This document shows positions 43,621 through 55,774 of a stretch of 64,000 nucleotides of DNA, in pieces (positions within the stretch are counted from its first letter, which is position 1; every line of letters begins with the position of its first letter). The notes under the pieces were generated by a model. That model did no database searches, was not told where the DNA came from, and saw only the letters and a list, made by a program, of their open reading frames with translations. Source of the DNA: Saccopteryx bilineata (lineage: Eukaryota; Chordata; Mammalia; Chiroptera; Emballonuridae); contig NC_089493.1 of assembly GCF_036850765.1 (NCBI RefSeq), positions 17,485,632-17,549,631 on the forward strand. The letters run 5' to 3'. Both the position numbers and the translations under genes were made by a program.

Positions 43621-45241
43621 TGGAGGAACCATTCGGTAATTTTACAATGACCCCCTTCAAACACACCAAATCGAAAACACTGGCCCTTGAAGATAGTTTT
43701 CCTATGAAACTATATGTAGAACAGGGAACAGCAAACTCTCTCTAAAGTTTTAGGATTTGCATTCATCTAGGTCCCTGTCACAGGTCTGTGATCAGACTGT
43801 GACATCAGCCACAGGCACTGTGTGAATGAATAGGCATAGACCAACTTGGCAGACAATTTTAGTTAGAAGGAATTAGCTAAACTTTGACAGTAATAAAGAA
43901 TTTCAAGCCCCTCCCTCAATTTATTATTATTATTTTTTTTGTCTCACCATGCCACATGGCAAACCAGGAGAATACTTTGCAATAGAAAGTCACTTTTTCC
44001 TGTTACAGATGTTCCAGGTTTGCATTGCATCCACTTGATGTTTTCACCACTTGACTCCTTTTTTTTTTGAAAACTTGTACAGAAACACAAAGAGGGAAAA
44101 AAATAGAACTTTCTGGGAAAGAAGGCATAAGAAGGTGGAGTGGCAAAGAGATCAATGTAGCTTTCCCTAGAGCTTCGTGGTCAAAGCACAAAAAGGCAGA
44201 TTAGTCACTCTGCTCGTCAAAGAGAGCTTCAGGTTGGGTCTATATAATGCTATCACAACCAGTTACAGTGGCTTGATTTTTTTTCACATACTCAAATAAC
44301 TATTTTGACAAATTTTCCCACTCAATTGACCTTTGTTACAGGTTGTAAAGATGTAACCTGAAGCACCTTTGAGACCATTAGTTTTTGATCCATTGCTTTT
44401 GTCCAAACAGTGATTTCACTAAGAGCTTCATTTATCGTACTTGTCCCATGCGACTTTCCAGTTCCCATTCAGATGGTACAGTGTTTTCTACAGCCCTCTT
44501 TCTTTCTCTTCCAACTGCCACTTCCCCCCAAATAGTCTCTCTTGAGATTCAAAAGTGGCATTCTCTGTTAGTTATATGGATTCTTTTATATTCTATTGTA
44601 TTTTGTTGTCGATGTGCTAACTTTTTCCAAGTGCCAAAAGACAGGAGTAGAGCTAAGCCTGTTTTCTATGACTGTGATATCCGAACCAGTTTTCTTAATA
44701 GTTTAGGAAATATTGTCAGATTATGATGCATATGTAATATTAAGACAATGATGGTCATGGTGAATTCTACAGATTTAATAGTCTACCTAGTTTTCTTAGC
44801 TATTTAGGAAATAATATAATTGAAACTTTCTTAAGTAGGATAAACACATTATTTAAATTTTTTATAAAAGGGTTAAATTTTGTCCATATGCAATATTGCT
44901 TTTTTAAAAAGGATACATTATTAGAAATTAATGTGCTATAGATATATGGTCAATAGAGTAACATTTTCCCTAGTTATTAGTTTAAAAAATGATTTCCTAA
45001 AGCATACATTTGCCTGTTCCATTGGTCCCTTTATTAATAAGTAAACAATCAATCTCCCTCTTTGCTGCACCATTTTGAAGAATAATGAAAGAGCTAGTAG
45101 CCTCAGTCAAGGTCATTGTTTTAGAGTACTTTCTGAATTTCTCTAGTCATCTCTCTTTCCTTTGTGCTCCCTTTGTACATAAGACATAATTGATTCTGGC
45201 ATTTCTACTTTAATTAATTCTTTATGAGTTCCTATACTCTT
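43621..45241. other. Unassigned AT-rich sequence
   Basis: 1.6 kb with only oligo(T) and oligo(A) runs. A 113-codon open frame at 44385 has no known features and I regard it as chance. Confidence 0.4.
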
Positions 45242-45258
45242 TAAACGGTTAGCTTTTC

Positions 45259-45629
45259 TTTCTTTTTTTTTTTTTTCCTGAAGCTGGAAATGGGGAGGCA
45301 GTCTGACAGACTCCCGCATGCACCCAACCGGGATCCACCCCGCACGCCCACCAGGGGGCGATGCTCTGCCCATCCGGGGCATCTCTCTGTTGTGACCAGA
45401 GCCACTCTAGCGCCTGAGGCAGAGGCCATGGAGCCATCCCCAGCGCCCGGGCCATCTTTACTCCAATGGAGCCTTGGCTGCGGGAGGGGAAGAGAGAGAC
45501 AGAGAGGAAGGAGACGGGGAGGGGTGGAGAAGCAGATGGGCGCTTCTCCTGTGTGCCCTGGCCGGGAATCGAACCTGGGACTTCTGTATGCCAGGCCAAT
45601 GCTCTACCACTGAGCCAACCGGCCAGGGC
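45259..45629 (-). mobile_element. Family I SINE, full length
   Basis: Minus-strand copy: T-run at left, 'ccagggggcgatgctctgcc' at 45351-45370, tRNA head at 45565-45629. Flanks 'taaacggttagcttttc' (45242-45258) and 'taaacagtgatattttc' (45630-45646) match at 13 of 17, so it is older than the copies at 47.8 and 48.9 kb. Confidence 0.93.
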
Positions 45630-45646
45630 TAAACAGTGATATTTTC

Positions 45647-46294
45647 AAAAGCTGGAATCATATTTATTAATTTCAGGGTTTTCAGTACCTAGAACTGTAC
45701 TTGGCAACCAGCAAGCAATTAATTCCTAACTGTACACATATTTAGTGCAATGCATAGGTCAAAGCATTGTATACCATTTTCTAGTCCTTGGGGCCTTGTG
45801 TTAGAATTTGGTCCTGTATTTGGTTACAAAGTATCTTTGCCTTTAGCATACATGTAAATGGAAGAAAAGAAAGTAAATGATACTCAATAGTTGACATATT
45901 GTCATTTGAGAAGCTAGGTAGCCCAAGCTTTGCTATTTCTGCAGATGAGAAATCCTGCAAATATTGATTCTCTCCAATGCAGGTTGTCAATGGAGAACTA
46001 CAGAGTAAAGGGTTCCTTAACCAGCCTATCATTATCTCTATTTCCAGATAATCAGGTAATTGTGAGTTGACTTGAACAGAACTAACCTTCACAATGGTAA
46101 AACGCAGCTCACATTATTACTGCATATTTGCCAACAGAATTAGATCAGCTAGTTAGAAGACTGTAAACTGGTTGTCGAGAACAAAGAATCAGGTAGTCAG
46201 AGTTCTGAATGCAAATTCTAAACCTTACTATTGCTAAGAGAAAGGCCCCTGGGTAAAGAGTCTGAAGTATTATAAGATCAAACATGACATAATC
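45647..46294. other. Unassigned non-coding sequence
   Basis: No convincing repeat. A MIR-like hint at 46190-46260 is too weak to call. Confidence 0.35.
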
Positions 46295-46410
46295 GTTAAA
46301 TATCCACTGGGTGCCTCCCATGTGAACACAATGGAGAACAAGAAGACAGACAAGATCTTTCTCATCAAGAAGCCTATGTCCTAGTGACCTTACAGACTAA
46401 GGATAGTGCC
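46295..46410 (-). repeat. L2 LINE fragment
   Basis: 'atatccactgggtgcctccc', 'atggagaacaagaagacaga' and 'tcatcaagaagcctatgtcc' match minus-strand L2. Confidence 0.6.
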
Positions 46411-47450
46411 CAATACACTGTAACTTTATGACTGTTATTAGTGTAAATAATTAAATTACCCACAGCATCCCCAAGCCTGGATTACAGGTCACTCTTAAAT
46501 CACAGGTGCTTCTGGACAGGCAATAGAAATTCACATGGCTAGTATTTTGTATTGTTATTCTGAAAAAACAAAAAAAAGTGGTCAGAGGCTGCAAAAATAC
46601 AGGATTTCAGGCGTGAAGGAGGCTGAAATGCCAGGAAATTTTGGAAATGTGAACTTTCATTCTTTCAATTTACTGACAGTTTTTTCCCCTTGGCTACACT
46701 ATCTTCCTTTCCTCCGCAGGTCTCCATCACAAAGCCCTCTCTAATCGCAACTGAAGGGGCACTGCTGTGTTTCTGGTAAGGAGCAAAGTGAATCCTCTAC
46801 ACCAACTGGGGAAAACTCCTGGGCAAAGGTGTAGCGTTGCACTTTCCTGGACCATGATCTTTCTTCTTTTGGCCACGAGCCTCAGTTTGCATTTTTGAGG
46901 ATGCTGGGAAACAGTGCTTAATGTTATAACTTTTCTTTTAATGGCTCTAACAAGAAACTGGAATTTAAACCTGCCTGGTTGAAAAGGCGCTTTATTTAAC
47001 CCAGACCTGAAGTTAGGCTTCAAATACTTCCCAAGTCTCTGAACCATAAACAAGAAAATGCTTAGGATTTGTACCTTGCAAGACAAAATGGATGAGCTAA
47101 TACTTCCCTGGTAAACATTCAATATCCTATTAAGAAAAAAATGACCCTAGAATATTATTTTCTGAATTTTGTAGAGGAAAAAATGTTTTATTTTGGTCTT
47201 GTAAGGATTTTCCAGTAGAGCTGAAATAATTGTAGTTTTGATTTTGAAAGTAATACATTCAGGAATAAAATAATGCAACGTGCAATAACTCACCTTGATA
47301 AATGGGTTAATTGCAATAATGTACGGTCTATAGATCTTTTCCCACCAAAACTTTCAAAAACTCATAATATTTATGTTTGCCACTTAAGGAATTTAAGGGG
47401 ATTATTAATATTCAGGAGCACACACTGATTCCCTTTGAGAGGAGATAATT
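46411..47450. other. Unassigned non-coding sequence
   Basis: No repeat or exon recognised. The 131-codon minus open frame at 46727-47122 has no domain or known relative. Confidence 0.4.
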
Positions 47451-47454
47451 TAGT

Positions 47455-47610
47455 GGCTATGAAATAAGCATTGGTTTTGGAACTGGGCAAACTGTGTTTA
47501 AATTCTGGCTCTTCCACTTGCTTCCTTCGTGACTCTGGATAAACGATTTAATCTTGGGTTTTTCTTTTAATCTGAAAAATATAGGGATAAGGATACCTGA
47601 TATTTTAGCT
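47455..47610 (+). repeat. MIR relic
   Basis: 'attggttttggaactgggca', 'gtttaaattctggctcttcc', 'acttgcttccttcgtgactc' and 'tctgaaaaatatagggataa' in MIR order. Confidence 0.8.
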
Positions 47611-47765
47611 GTACAAGATGGTATTCTACAAAATAATGGAGAACAAAGAAATTATACTGCACATACTCGCTACCTGAGGACATTTAAAAAGCTAATAAAT
47701 TTCCTGGGCCCCTAGCCCCTGAGATTCTGATGTAATTGCTCTTTGATTGCAGTGTTTTGTTTTTT

Positions 47766-48141
47766 GTTTTTGTTTTTGTTTTTTCTATTTTTATAGCTGG
47801 AAACGGGGAGAGACAGTCAGACAGACTCCCGCATGCGCCCGATCGGGATCCACCCAGCACGCCCACCAGGGGGCGATGCTCTGCCGCTCCAGGGCGTCGC
47901 TCTGCCGCGACCAGAGCCACTCTAGCACCTGGGGCAGAGGCCAAGGAGCCATCCCCAGCGCCAGGGCCATCTTTTGCTCCAATGGAGCCTCGGCTACGGG
48001 AGGGGAAGAGAGAGACAGAGAGGAAGGGAGGGGGGTGGAGAAGCAAATGGGCGCTTCTCCTATATGCCCTGGCCGGGAATCGAACTCAGGTCCCCCGCAC
48101 TCCAGGCCGACGCTCTACCGCTGAGCCAACCGGCCAGGGCC
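47766..48141 (-). mobile_element. Young family I SINE, full length
   Basis: Minus-strand copy retaining many CpGs. 'ccagggggcgatgctctgcc' at 47867-47886; head at 48080-48141. Flanks 'tgttttgttttt' at about 47753-47765 and 48142-48153. Sequence left of it (47685-47740) may be a MITE fragment ('cccctgagattctgatgtaa'). Confidence 0.93.
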
Positions 48142-48244
48142 TGTTTTGTTTTTTTTTTAAAGAATAATCCAGACAGACGCAGTCCTTATCTTTTATGGAG
48201 TGTGCTTCATAGTAGAAGATATAGATGGTACTTTATTATAAATT

Positions 48245-48345
48245 CAATTGAGTTTTAGAGTCAGATCTATTATGACTTACTACTTGTGTGTCCTTGGTTA
48301 ATACTTTAGTATTCTCAGTCTCAGTTTCCCTGTATTTAAAGCAAG
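48245..48345 (+). repeat. MIR relic
   Basis: 'ttatgacttactacttgtgt', 'gtccttggttaatactttag' and 'attctcagtctcagtttccc' in MIR order. Confidence 0.7.
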
Positions 48346-48908
48346 CATTAGGGAGTACAGAGAGGTGTTGCAGTATTGGGCACTTGTAACCTATATAATC
48401 ATGTTGGTCAGTGTCACCCAAATACATTCAATTAAAAAAAATAAAGCAAGCATTAAATATAAATATAATGCACTGAACTTTAGCACAGTGATTAAGACTG
48501 TCATATAATTAATGCCTCCCAAATTGTATTATTCCCTAGAATTAAAAAAAACTGTTGTTGCTTGTAATTATTTTCCTCCAAAAGATGTTATAGCTCATTG
48601 TTTGGGTTTACAAATATCCAATCACTCAGATGTAATATTTAATTTATGGGTGAATAATATATCTCAAAGGTGGAGAAAAATCACATTTCTGTCTCAAAAT
48701 TTTGTACTCAAGTCACAACTACCTTTCCCATGCCAACTCATTGCTACTATTCACTGCCCGTATATCTCTCTTTAAAATATATCCAGCAGTTATAGCATTT
48801 CAGGTGTTCAGAATTGATCCATATGTCAATGTAAAAATGCAGCTTAAACAGCATCTTTCTATGGTTTTGTTTTCAATTTCCATCTGGCACATTTTAAAGT
48901 CCCTTCTT

Positions 48909-49281
48909 TTTTTTTTTTTGTATTTTTCTGAAGCTGGAAACGGGGAGGCAGTCAGACAGACTCCCGCATGTGCCCGACCGGGATCCACCCGGCACGCCCA
49001 CCAGGGGGCGATGCTCTGCCCATCTGGGGCATCGCTCTGCCGCAACCAGAGCCACTCTAGCACCTGGGGCAGAGGCCAAGGAGCCATCCCCAGCACCCGG
49101 GCCATCTTTTGCTCCAATGGAGCCTCGGCTGCGGGAGGGGAAGAGAGAGACAGAGGGGAAGGAGAGGGGGATGGGGTGGAGAAGCAAATGGGCGCTTCTC
49201 CTGTGTGCCCTGGCCGGGAATCGGACCCGGGACTTCCGCACGCCAGGCCGATGCTCTACCACTGAGCCAACCGGCCAGGGC
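48909..49281 (-). mobile_element. Young family I SINE, full length
   Basis: Minus-strand copy with a perfect 14-bp target duplication 'taaagtcccttctt' at 48895-48908 and 49282-49295. Head at 49217-49281 and T-run at left. It accounts for most of the 187-codon open frame that crosses it. Confidence 0.96.
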
Positions 49282-49514
49282 TAAAGTCCCTTCTTATATC
49301 TTGGCGTTGCAAGGGTGTGTCAAGAAGTGGTAAATGTGAAGGAAAGATGGACCAACAGATGCCACATTCATATCAATTTCCAGTTAAGTTCTATTTCATT
49401 TCAGCCTAATACTTACAAACCTAAGATTTCCTTGGAGGCCCTTGGTTTTCTTAATTAAAATCTCTATCACATGGCCTAGAGGGGAAGCCTACTTTTTCAT
49501 GTTTTGCTCTTTTT

Positions 49515-49573
49515 TTTAATTTTTATTAATTTTAATGGGGTGACATCAATAAACAGGGTACATATATTCAAAG
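49515..49573 (-). mobile_element. Minimal L1 3' end insertion (59 bp)
   Basis: T-rich start, then 'aatttttattaattttaatg', 'gggtgacatcaataaacagg', 'gtacatatattcaaag': the extreme 3' end of the L1 seen at 55041. Flanks 'tgttttgctcttttt' (49500-49514) and 'tgtttttctcttttt' (49574-49588) form a target duplication with one mismatch, so this is a complete, very short insertion. Confidence 0.88.
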
Positions 49574-49588
49574 TGTTTTTCTCTTTTT

Positions 49589-50369
49589 ACATGGAGTTTC
49601 AGAACATTAAGATTACAGCTCTTGGCCTGAGACTTTACCCTTATATAATCAGAGGGTGACTTTCACCATATCAAATCTGGAATTTATCATTTTTGGCAGT
49701 CTCCAATTACAAACTAAAGTTCCCAGAACATTGTGAAAGAAAGACTTTGGTGTATGGAAAGTTCCTGATTTCTAATATAAGACATTGGTTTTAAAATAAC
49801 CTTGTGAGACAGTTTGGCTTCACCTAATTTTTCTCTTGATTTTATACCTTAATGTAGCTAAAATAAACACTTTAATTTGAGCAATCAATTAAAAATTAGG
49901 AATATGTCCATCTGTATGAAGGCATAATTAAGGGTACAATTCCTCGGTTCTTTGCCTTATTTCGGCTTCTTTGATTTTGGCCCAAGTCAGAACACATGTA
50001 TAAATACTAAAAGAATCCTCGGTATCATGAAAGTGTAAGATATAATTATGAAGTATGAAGTCTATTCCTAAAGTTATACTTAAAATTCAGAACTACAGCT
50101 CACCATCAAATGAGCTATGGATTAACCCCCCTCCCCATCTCAGAAATCACATTCTGCAGACCTTAATATTATGACAGTAGAGGTTGAGCCTCACCAGGTA
50201 GGAGTTGACATCATTTCACCCAGAGCCCCCACCTTTCTTTTCATTTTCCTCCTAGATGAAACCTCTTCTAAGTTACTTCTGGATGAAGGATTCTTCTTCC
50301 TTGAATACCACATTCATTGTGTGATACTACCCTGTTCAGTTCCATTAAATCTAGAATGAACTCAGTACG
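49589..50369. other. Unassigned AT-rich sequence
   Basis: No repeat or exon recognised. Confidence 0.4.
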
Positions 50370-50640
50370 CTCTGCCATCTGGTCCTAAATCATCCATCCA
50401 CCCTTAGCTTTTTACCAATATGACTTTTTTCCACTTGAGACAGGTGTGGCTGTTCACAATGTCCCAACTGTACTTTATGCATTCACATCCTGTGCCTCTG
50501 TACACACTTCCTTTTGTTTGGAAGGGTCCTCCTCTGTCTCTCTACCGAGGAAATGCGGTAAAAATACCAGATCTTTCATCTAGCGTTTTCTGATCATAAA
50601 CTAATTTTTCTTGTCCTTATAGCACTTATTACATGTCAGG
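50370..50640 (+). repeat. L2 LINE fragment
   Basis: 'ctctgccatctggtcctaaa', 'atcctgtgcctctgtacaca', 'cttccttttgtttggaaggg' and 'ttatagcacttattacatgt' match the L2 3' half. Confidence 0.7.
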
Positions 50641-50794
50641 CCCTCTTTTAGACGTTTGGAATGCATCAAACAACAAAGCGGGCCCATTTGCAAAGATGTA
50701 ACAATTGCTGCTTTCTTTTCATAATTTGCTGAATCATACCAGGATGATAGGTTCAGCTAAGTTTTGGTTGATTTGGTCTAGACTGAATCCTCAT

Positions 50795-50865
50795 AGTAGT
50801 CACTTTTTAAAAGATCTCCAGATAATTCTGATGTGCAGCTAAGGTTGAAAGCTATTCTTTAAACA
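50795..50865 (+). repeat. hAT-Charlie MITE fragment
   Basis: 'aaaagatctccagataattc' then 'tgatgtgcagctaaggttga' matches one end of a mammal-wide MITE. Confidence 0.55.
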
Positions 50866-50904
50866 AAAAGGGAATGGAAGTGATAAACATCTGAGAGATC
50901 ATCA

Positions 50905-51215
50905 AGCTTCAAATGTTTATTGAACGACAGTCCATGTACTATGCTAGATGCTGAGAAGACGACAGTGAGTGACAAACATAATCCTTTCCATATGAAACTT
51001 GTAGTCCAGTAGGAAAGACAAAAAGTGCATGTTATGTCAGCTATGATGGAGCCGAGAAGGTGAGTTACAGCATGCTATGAGAGCGTATTGCAAGGGTCCC
51101 TGAAATAATGAGGTAAGGAGGAGGGGAAAGGAGGGCTTTGTGAAGCAAAGACACTGATGGCATTTCTGAAAGACTGAATACAGTTGGTCAAAGTAAGGCA
51201 AGAAGGTTATTATTC
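50905..51215 (-). repeat. L2 LINE fragment
   Basis: 'caaatgtttattgaacgaca', 'atgtactatgctagatgctg', 'cttgtagtccagtaggaaag' and, later, 'gaggagggg..ggagggctttgtgaagc' match minus-strand L2 3' sequence. Confidence 0.8.
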
Positions 51216-51235
51216 TTGGCACTTGCTTCTCAGAG

Positions 51236-51372
51236 AGGTCCATGGAGTAGTAGCATCAGCATCACCTAGGACTTGTTAAAAATACAGGATTTCACTCTCT
51301 GAGCCGGAGTCTGCCATTTTTCTAATGCCTCCAAGTGAGTCTTATGCCCATCAAAGTTAGAAGTACAGCTCT
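51236..51372 (-). repeat. hAT-Charlie MITE relic (MER5A-like)
   Basis: 'agtagcatcagcatcaccta', 'ggacttgttaaaaatacagg' and the end 'ccatcaaagttagaagtac' follow the MER5A order. Confidence 0.7.
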
Positions 51373-51839
51373 TCGTAACTCGCCAAAAGAAACTGCTTAG
51401 AAATTCCTCCATGAAACCCTTAAAGCACATTTCCTTCTGATTCTTCAGAGAACTGCTCATACAAATATTCTTGTAATTCCATGAGCTCCCCTTGAAACTT
51501 TCCAATAAAATCATTTTTGCTTAAACTAGGAGATTCATGCTCTATTTTCTATAAGAAAAGCAGCCTAAGTAATACACAGAGTTTCCATTTCTAAAAAGGT
51601 TAGGGTAAAAAAAAAAAAGGCCAAAAACCAAATCATGTCTTACATTTTTAATTCAGCATTTAATAACGTATTTTGAACATTTAAAACATCATCTGAAATA
51701 TTGTTCCTCTTCCTCATTATTTAACATATATATAGTTTTGATTGAAGTGAAGAGTTTTGTGCTGCTTTTTGGCTAAATGCTTTCCATCCTTTTATCAACT
51801 GTATATATTTAGTTTATGAGATTAGTTACTTACTTTTGT
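51373..51839. other. Unassigned AT-rich sequence
   Basis: Oligo(A) at 51608-51619. Nothing else recognised. Confidence 0.4.
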
Positions 51840-52480
51840 ATGAAAAATACCCCTAAAGTAACATCTTCAGAAAGCAATAAACACTTATTCTCTCACAGTT
51901 TCTGTGGGCCAAGAATTCAGGAGTGGCTTCATTAGGTGATGTTTACCCAGGGTCTCCCCTGAGGTTGTCGTCAGGATGCTGGCTGATCAAGGTGCAGTCG
52001 CTGGAAAGTACACCCGCGGCTGGAGGATCTGATTCCAGCAAGACTCATCCCCATGGCTGACATGTCAATGCTGGCTGTTGGCAGGAGGCCTTCGTTACTC
52101 ACCGCAGGGACTTCTCCGTAGGTGTAGTGAATGTCCTCGTGCCGTGGGGGCTGGTTTCCACAAAAGAAAGTGATTCATGAGATCAAGGCAGAAGCTACAA
52201 CATCTTTCATGAACTAGCCACAAAAGTCAAACTTTGTCATCTCTGTTATACTCTCTTTTTTTTTTTTTATTGTATTTATTTTTAATGGGGTGACATCAGT
52301 AAATCAAGATACATATATTCAAAGATAATATGTCCAGGTTATCTTAAAGTTCAATTATGTTGCATACTCTCTTGATTGCCACGCCTGCCCTATTCAATGC
52401 AGGTGAGGAAGACTCATCAGGGTGTGACCACCAAAAGAGAATCACTGGGGATCATCTCAGAGGCTAGCTAAAACAAGGTC
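51840..52480 (-). repeat. MaLR-type LTR relic, interrupted by a short L1
   Basis: 'aacacttattctctcacagt', 'ttctgtgggccaagaattca', 'ggagtggcttcattaggtga', 'catggctgacatgtcaatgc', 'gctggctgttggcaggaggc' are words of a common ERVL-MaLR LTR in antisense. The L1 piece at 52258-52363 splits it. Subfamily not resolved. Confidence 0.6.
52258..52363 (-). mobile_element. Short L1 3' end insertion (106 bp)
   Basis: Poly(T), 'ttaatggggtgacatcagta', 'aatcaagatacatatattca', 'tccaggttatcttaaagttc'. Perfect 10-bp flanks 'atactctctt' at 52248-52257 and 52364-52373. Same L1 family as 55041-58335. Confidence 0.9.
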
Positions 52481-52664
52481 CATATTTCATATTGTTTCAC
52501 TTTTCTGCTCAGGATTATTAATTTTTAAATAATAAAGATCAAATGAAATAGCCTATCAAACATCTTTCACATAGACCAAGATAGTGAATTTCTTGAAATT
52601 GACAGCAGCGACACTGATGGGTAGTTCAGCATATATGACAATAATGATAATAATATACTATCTA

Positions 52665-52840
52665 GCAGGTATATAACACCATGTGTCATGTGCTATTCCT
52701 AAGGCTTTCTGTATGCTAATGGGCTTAATCTTCAACAAATCTGTGAAGTGGGTACTACTTTTTCTTTACCTTTTTCAGAGATGAGGAAACTAACTTACAA
52801 AGAGATTAAGTTAGCAGCAGTGTTGTCATTGTCTCTAAAT
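52665..52840 (-). repeat. MIR relic
   Basis: 'catgtgctattcctaaggct', 'taatcttcaacaaatctgtg', 'aagtgggtactactttttct' and 'gagatgaggaaactaactta' in minus-strand MIR order. Confidence 0.8.
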
Positions 52841-53114
52841 ATCAATATAAACACTCCCGACTACTATCGCTAAACATATGGGTGGTGGAAGGAAAGGTTA
52901 ACACACCACAAGAAGAGAGTGAGAAGATAAAATATTTGTGAACTGAGAAATACTTTTATGTACTGAGACCCAGTGTTGGAGCAAGGTATGCAAGAAGAGG
53001 AAATAAAACGGACCATCGTTTTAGTCTTCAGGATAATTGAAATACAACCAATTAAAGAAAAAAAAATAGATATTATTTTTATGTCATTTTCTAAAAATGC
53101 TCAACATCATACTC

Positions 53115-53830
53115 CGTGTTTTCAGAATAGTTTATTCCATAAATATTAGTTGAGTGTCTACTATGTGCTATTCCGATTGAAGGAACTGCAATGTAGCAGT
53201 GAACCAAACAAACAAAAGTCCTTCTCCTCATACAACGTCTATTCTAGTGGCAGACATATATGAAGCCAGAAAATTAGCAAACTGTATAGTAGATTAGAGA
53301 TTAATAAAGATCAAGAATAAAGAATTCAACAGAGAATAGGGATAAAAAATGTCAATAAGGGGAAAGAGATATTACAGAGATCCAGGGGAGATCTGACATC
53401 TGGAGGATATTAGGGAGTCAGATCTGGAGGGAAACCTTTCCAGGCAGAGGGAACAGTGAGTACAGAGGCTCGAGGGATGCATATGAAGAGCAATTCTGAG
53501 CCACAAGGAAAGGGGCACAGGCAGGAGAGTGGGGTAAGTAAGGAGGGAGAACTAGGAAATGGGCTTAAAGATCTACCACCTAGAGGAGTGAGCACAGATG
53601 AGGCAAGACATTGAGAATTATTGGGACTTACCTGGATCACTCTGGCTGCTGTGCTCAGAAAATCCAGAGGGAAAACAAGAGTAGAAGCAGTAAAGTAAGC
53701 CTTGCTTATTTTTGTAGCCATCCAGGTAAAAAGTGATTCTGCTTCGTTCAAGGGTAGTGGTGGTGTGGTAAAAAGTAGCAGAGTATATCACAGAAAGAAT
53801 GGAATGCCTGTTTTAAGATAACTACCTATA
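53115..53830 (-). repeat. Long L2 LINE fragment
   Basis: 'gttgagtgtctactatgtgc', 'gcagtgaaccaaacaaacaa', 'acctttccaggcagagggaa', 'tggatcactctggctgctgt' and 'aagtaagccttgcttatttt' span several hundred bases of minus-strand L2. A 113-codon open frame here is accidental. Confidence 0.8.
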
Positions 53831-54639
53831 AAAGAATAATAACAGTGATGTTTAAGAGAGTGAATTGAAGGGATTAAAGACAATTGTTATAATGGAACAG
53901 AATAACGGGGAGATCCGGATAGAGAGAGGATCAGTATGCATCTCAGGTTGCTGTTTGATGGTTTCAGATAGTACCCAAGGCAGCTACCTACAAAAAGAAA
54001 CTGATTATTTAGGTATATATTTTTAAAGGAATTTGTATGTCCTACTGAGTTACTATGAAAAGGTTCAGAAGTATAAAGATTTTAAAAAGAAAAGGGTACT
54101 ATGAAGGTTTAGAAGAATGTTCTTTAAAAAAGCATGCTAACTGACTGATGATCAAAGAAAAGCTTGGCAAACTCTCTTGGCAGGCAAATAGAAAGAAAAA
54201 AAAAAAACAGATCAAAGCATAGATTTGTTAAATAAGGTAAATGTAGTCCTAGAATTTTCAACTCACTATTTATAGACACATAGTCAAATGTCCAGCCAAA
54301 ATTAAAATGGATATCAATATTTTCTCTTATGAACACAACAGACACAATGTATGGGACTAAAGCATGGATATCGATAGTCCACAATCCTGTGGTAGTGAGT
54401 CAGTGCCTTACTGAAACATCTCCAGTGTGGTAAAAAAAAAAAAGTATCTTACTTATGGGAAAAATAGACTCCCCTAAAATGTTCGTTCTTTCTACAAACA
54501 TTTCAGTGCCTACTGTGGATCCAAATGCTAATAAATTATTCTGAAACCATTTTAAACACTTTTCCTTTGTCAACATATGCAAATAATAAGTCTAAAATGA
54601 GATAGCGTTCTAAATTTAGTATTCTAGACCTGGAAAAAA
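53831..54639. other. Unassigned AT-rich sequence
   Basis: No repeat or exon recognised beyond oligo(A) runs at 54196-54208 and 54431-54443. Confidence 0.4.
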
Positions 54640-54785
54640 TCACAGAGATAATTCAATTCATCTTCCTTGACTCCACCCATTTGCTAGATAAAATAAAGGG
54701 AATACATTGAAGGGAAGCAATTTGCCTAATGTCACATGGCTAGTGAGTTTCAATGTTGGTATTGAAAAGTGGAGAATTCTTTCAC
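54640..54785 (-). repeat. MIR relic
   Basis: 'gataattcaattcatcttcc', 'aagggaagcaatttgcctaa' and 'tgtcacatggctagtgagtt' in minus-strand MIR order. Confidence 0.7.
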
Positions 54786-55577
54786 TATATGTCTTTATCT
54801 CATCTGTTATAACCACAGTAACTTTCAGAAATGAATTTCATATTTTCCCCCACTAAACCATTGAAAATGCATATGTTTCCTATTTTGAGTCATATTGGAG
54901 TCTATTCACAGCTCTGGGAGAATAGGTAAATGGGAGGATGCTATTTCTCACTCTTGCTGTAGAAATTCAAATCCAAAGCCACTCCACCCTTGCAGTGCAA
55001 GAGAAGACCTTACAGAGTCACATACAGACAAGTTTATTTCTTTTTTTAAAAAAAAATATTATTAATTTCAATGGGGTGACATTGATAAATCAGGGTACAT
55101 ATGTTCAGAGAAAACATCTCCAGGTTATTTTGACATTTGATTATGTTGCATACCCATCACCCAAAGTCCAATTGTCTTCTGTCACCTTCTATCTGGTTTT
55201 CTTTGTGCCCCTCCCCTCCCCCGACCCCTCTCTCTTCTTCCTTCCCCCCTACCCCCAGTAACTACCACATCCTTGTCCATGTTTCTGAGTCTTATTTTTA
55301 TGTCCCACCTATGTATGGAATCACATAGTTCTTAGTTTTTTCTGATTTACTTATTTCACTCAGTATAATGTTATCAAGGTCCACCCATGTTGTTGTTAAT
55401 GATCCGATGTCATAATTTCTTATGGCTGAGTAGTATTCCATAGTATATATGTACCACGTCTTCTTTATCCAGTCATCTATTGAAGGGCTTTTTGGTTGTT
55501 TTCATGTCTTGGCTACTGTGAACAATGCCGCAATGAACATGGGGTTGCATGTGCCCTTACGTAGCAATGTTTTTGAG

Positions 55578-55774
55578 GGGTTTTTTTGTTGTTTTTTTTA
55601 ATGTTTTTTATTTATTTATTTTTAGAGAGGAGAGAGAGACAGAGAGAGAGAAGGGGGGAGGAGCTGGAAGCATCAACTCCCATATGTGCCTTGACCAGGC
55701 AAGCCCAGGGTTTCGAACCGACGACCTCAGCATTTCCAGGTCGACACTTTATCCACTGCACCACCACAGGTCAG
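55578..55774 (-). mobile_element. Family III SINE nested in the L1
   Basis: Minus-strand head 'gcctgacctgtggtggtgca', 'gtcggttcgaaaccctgggc', 'gatgcttccagctcctcccc', tail of AAAT units. Perfect 14-bp flanks 'gcaatgtttttgag' at 55564-55577 and 55775-55788. It lacks the 21-bp modules, so it is a different subfamily from 9758, 10324 and 29612. Confidence 0.96.

Noticed and set aside
48702..49265. 187-codon plus-strand open frame
   Set aside because: Mostly the antisense of a family I SINE; similar frames recur in the SINEs at 19.4-20.0, 22.1, 26.3, 45.3 and 47.8 kb because they share the same sequence.
53410..53751. 113-codon minus-strand open frame rich in Ser/Pro/Leu
   Set aside because: The sequence is a recognisable L2 3' relic; the frame is a by-product.
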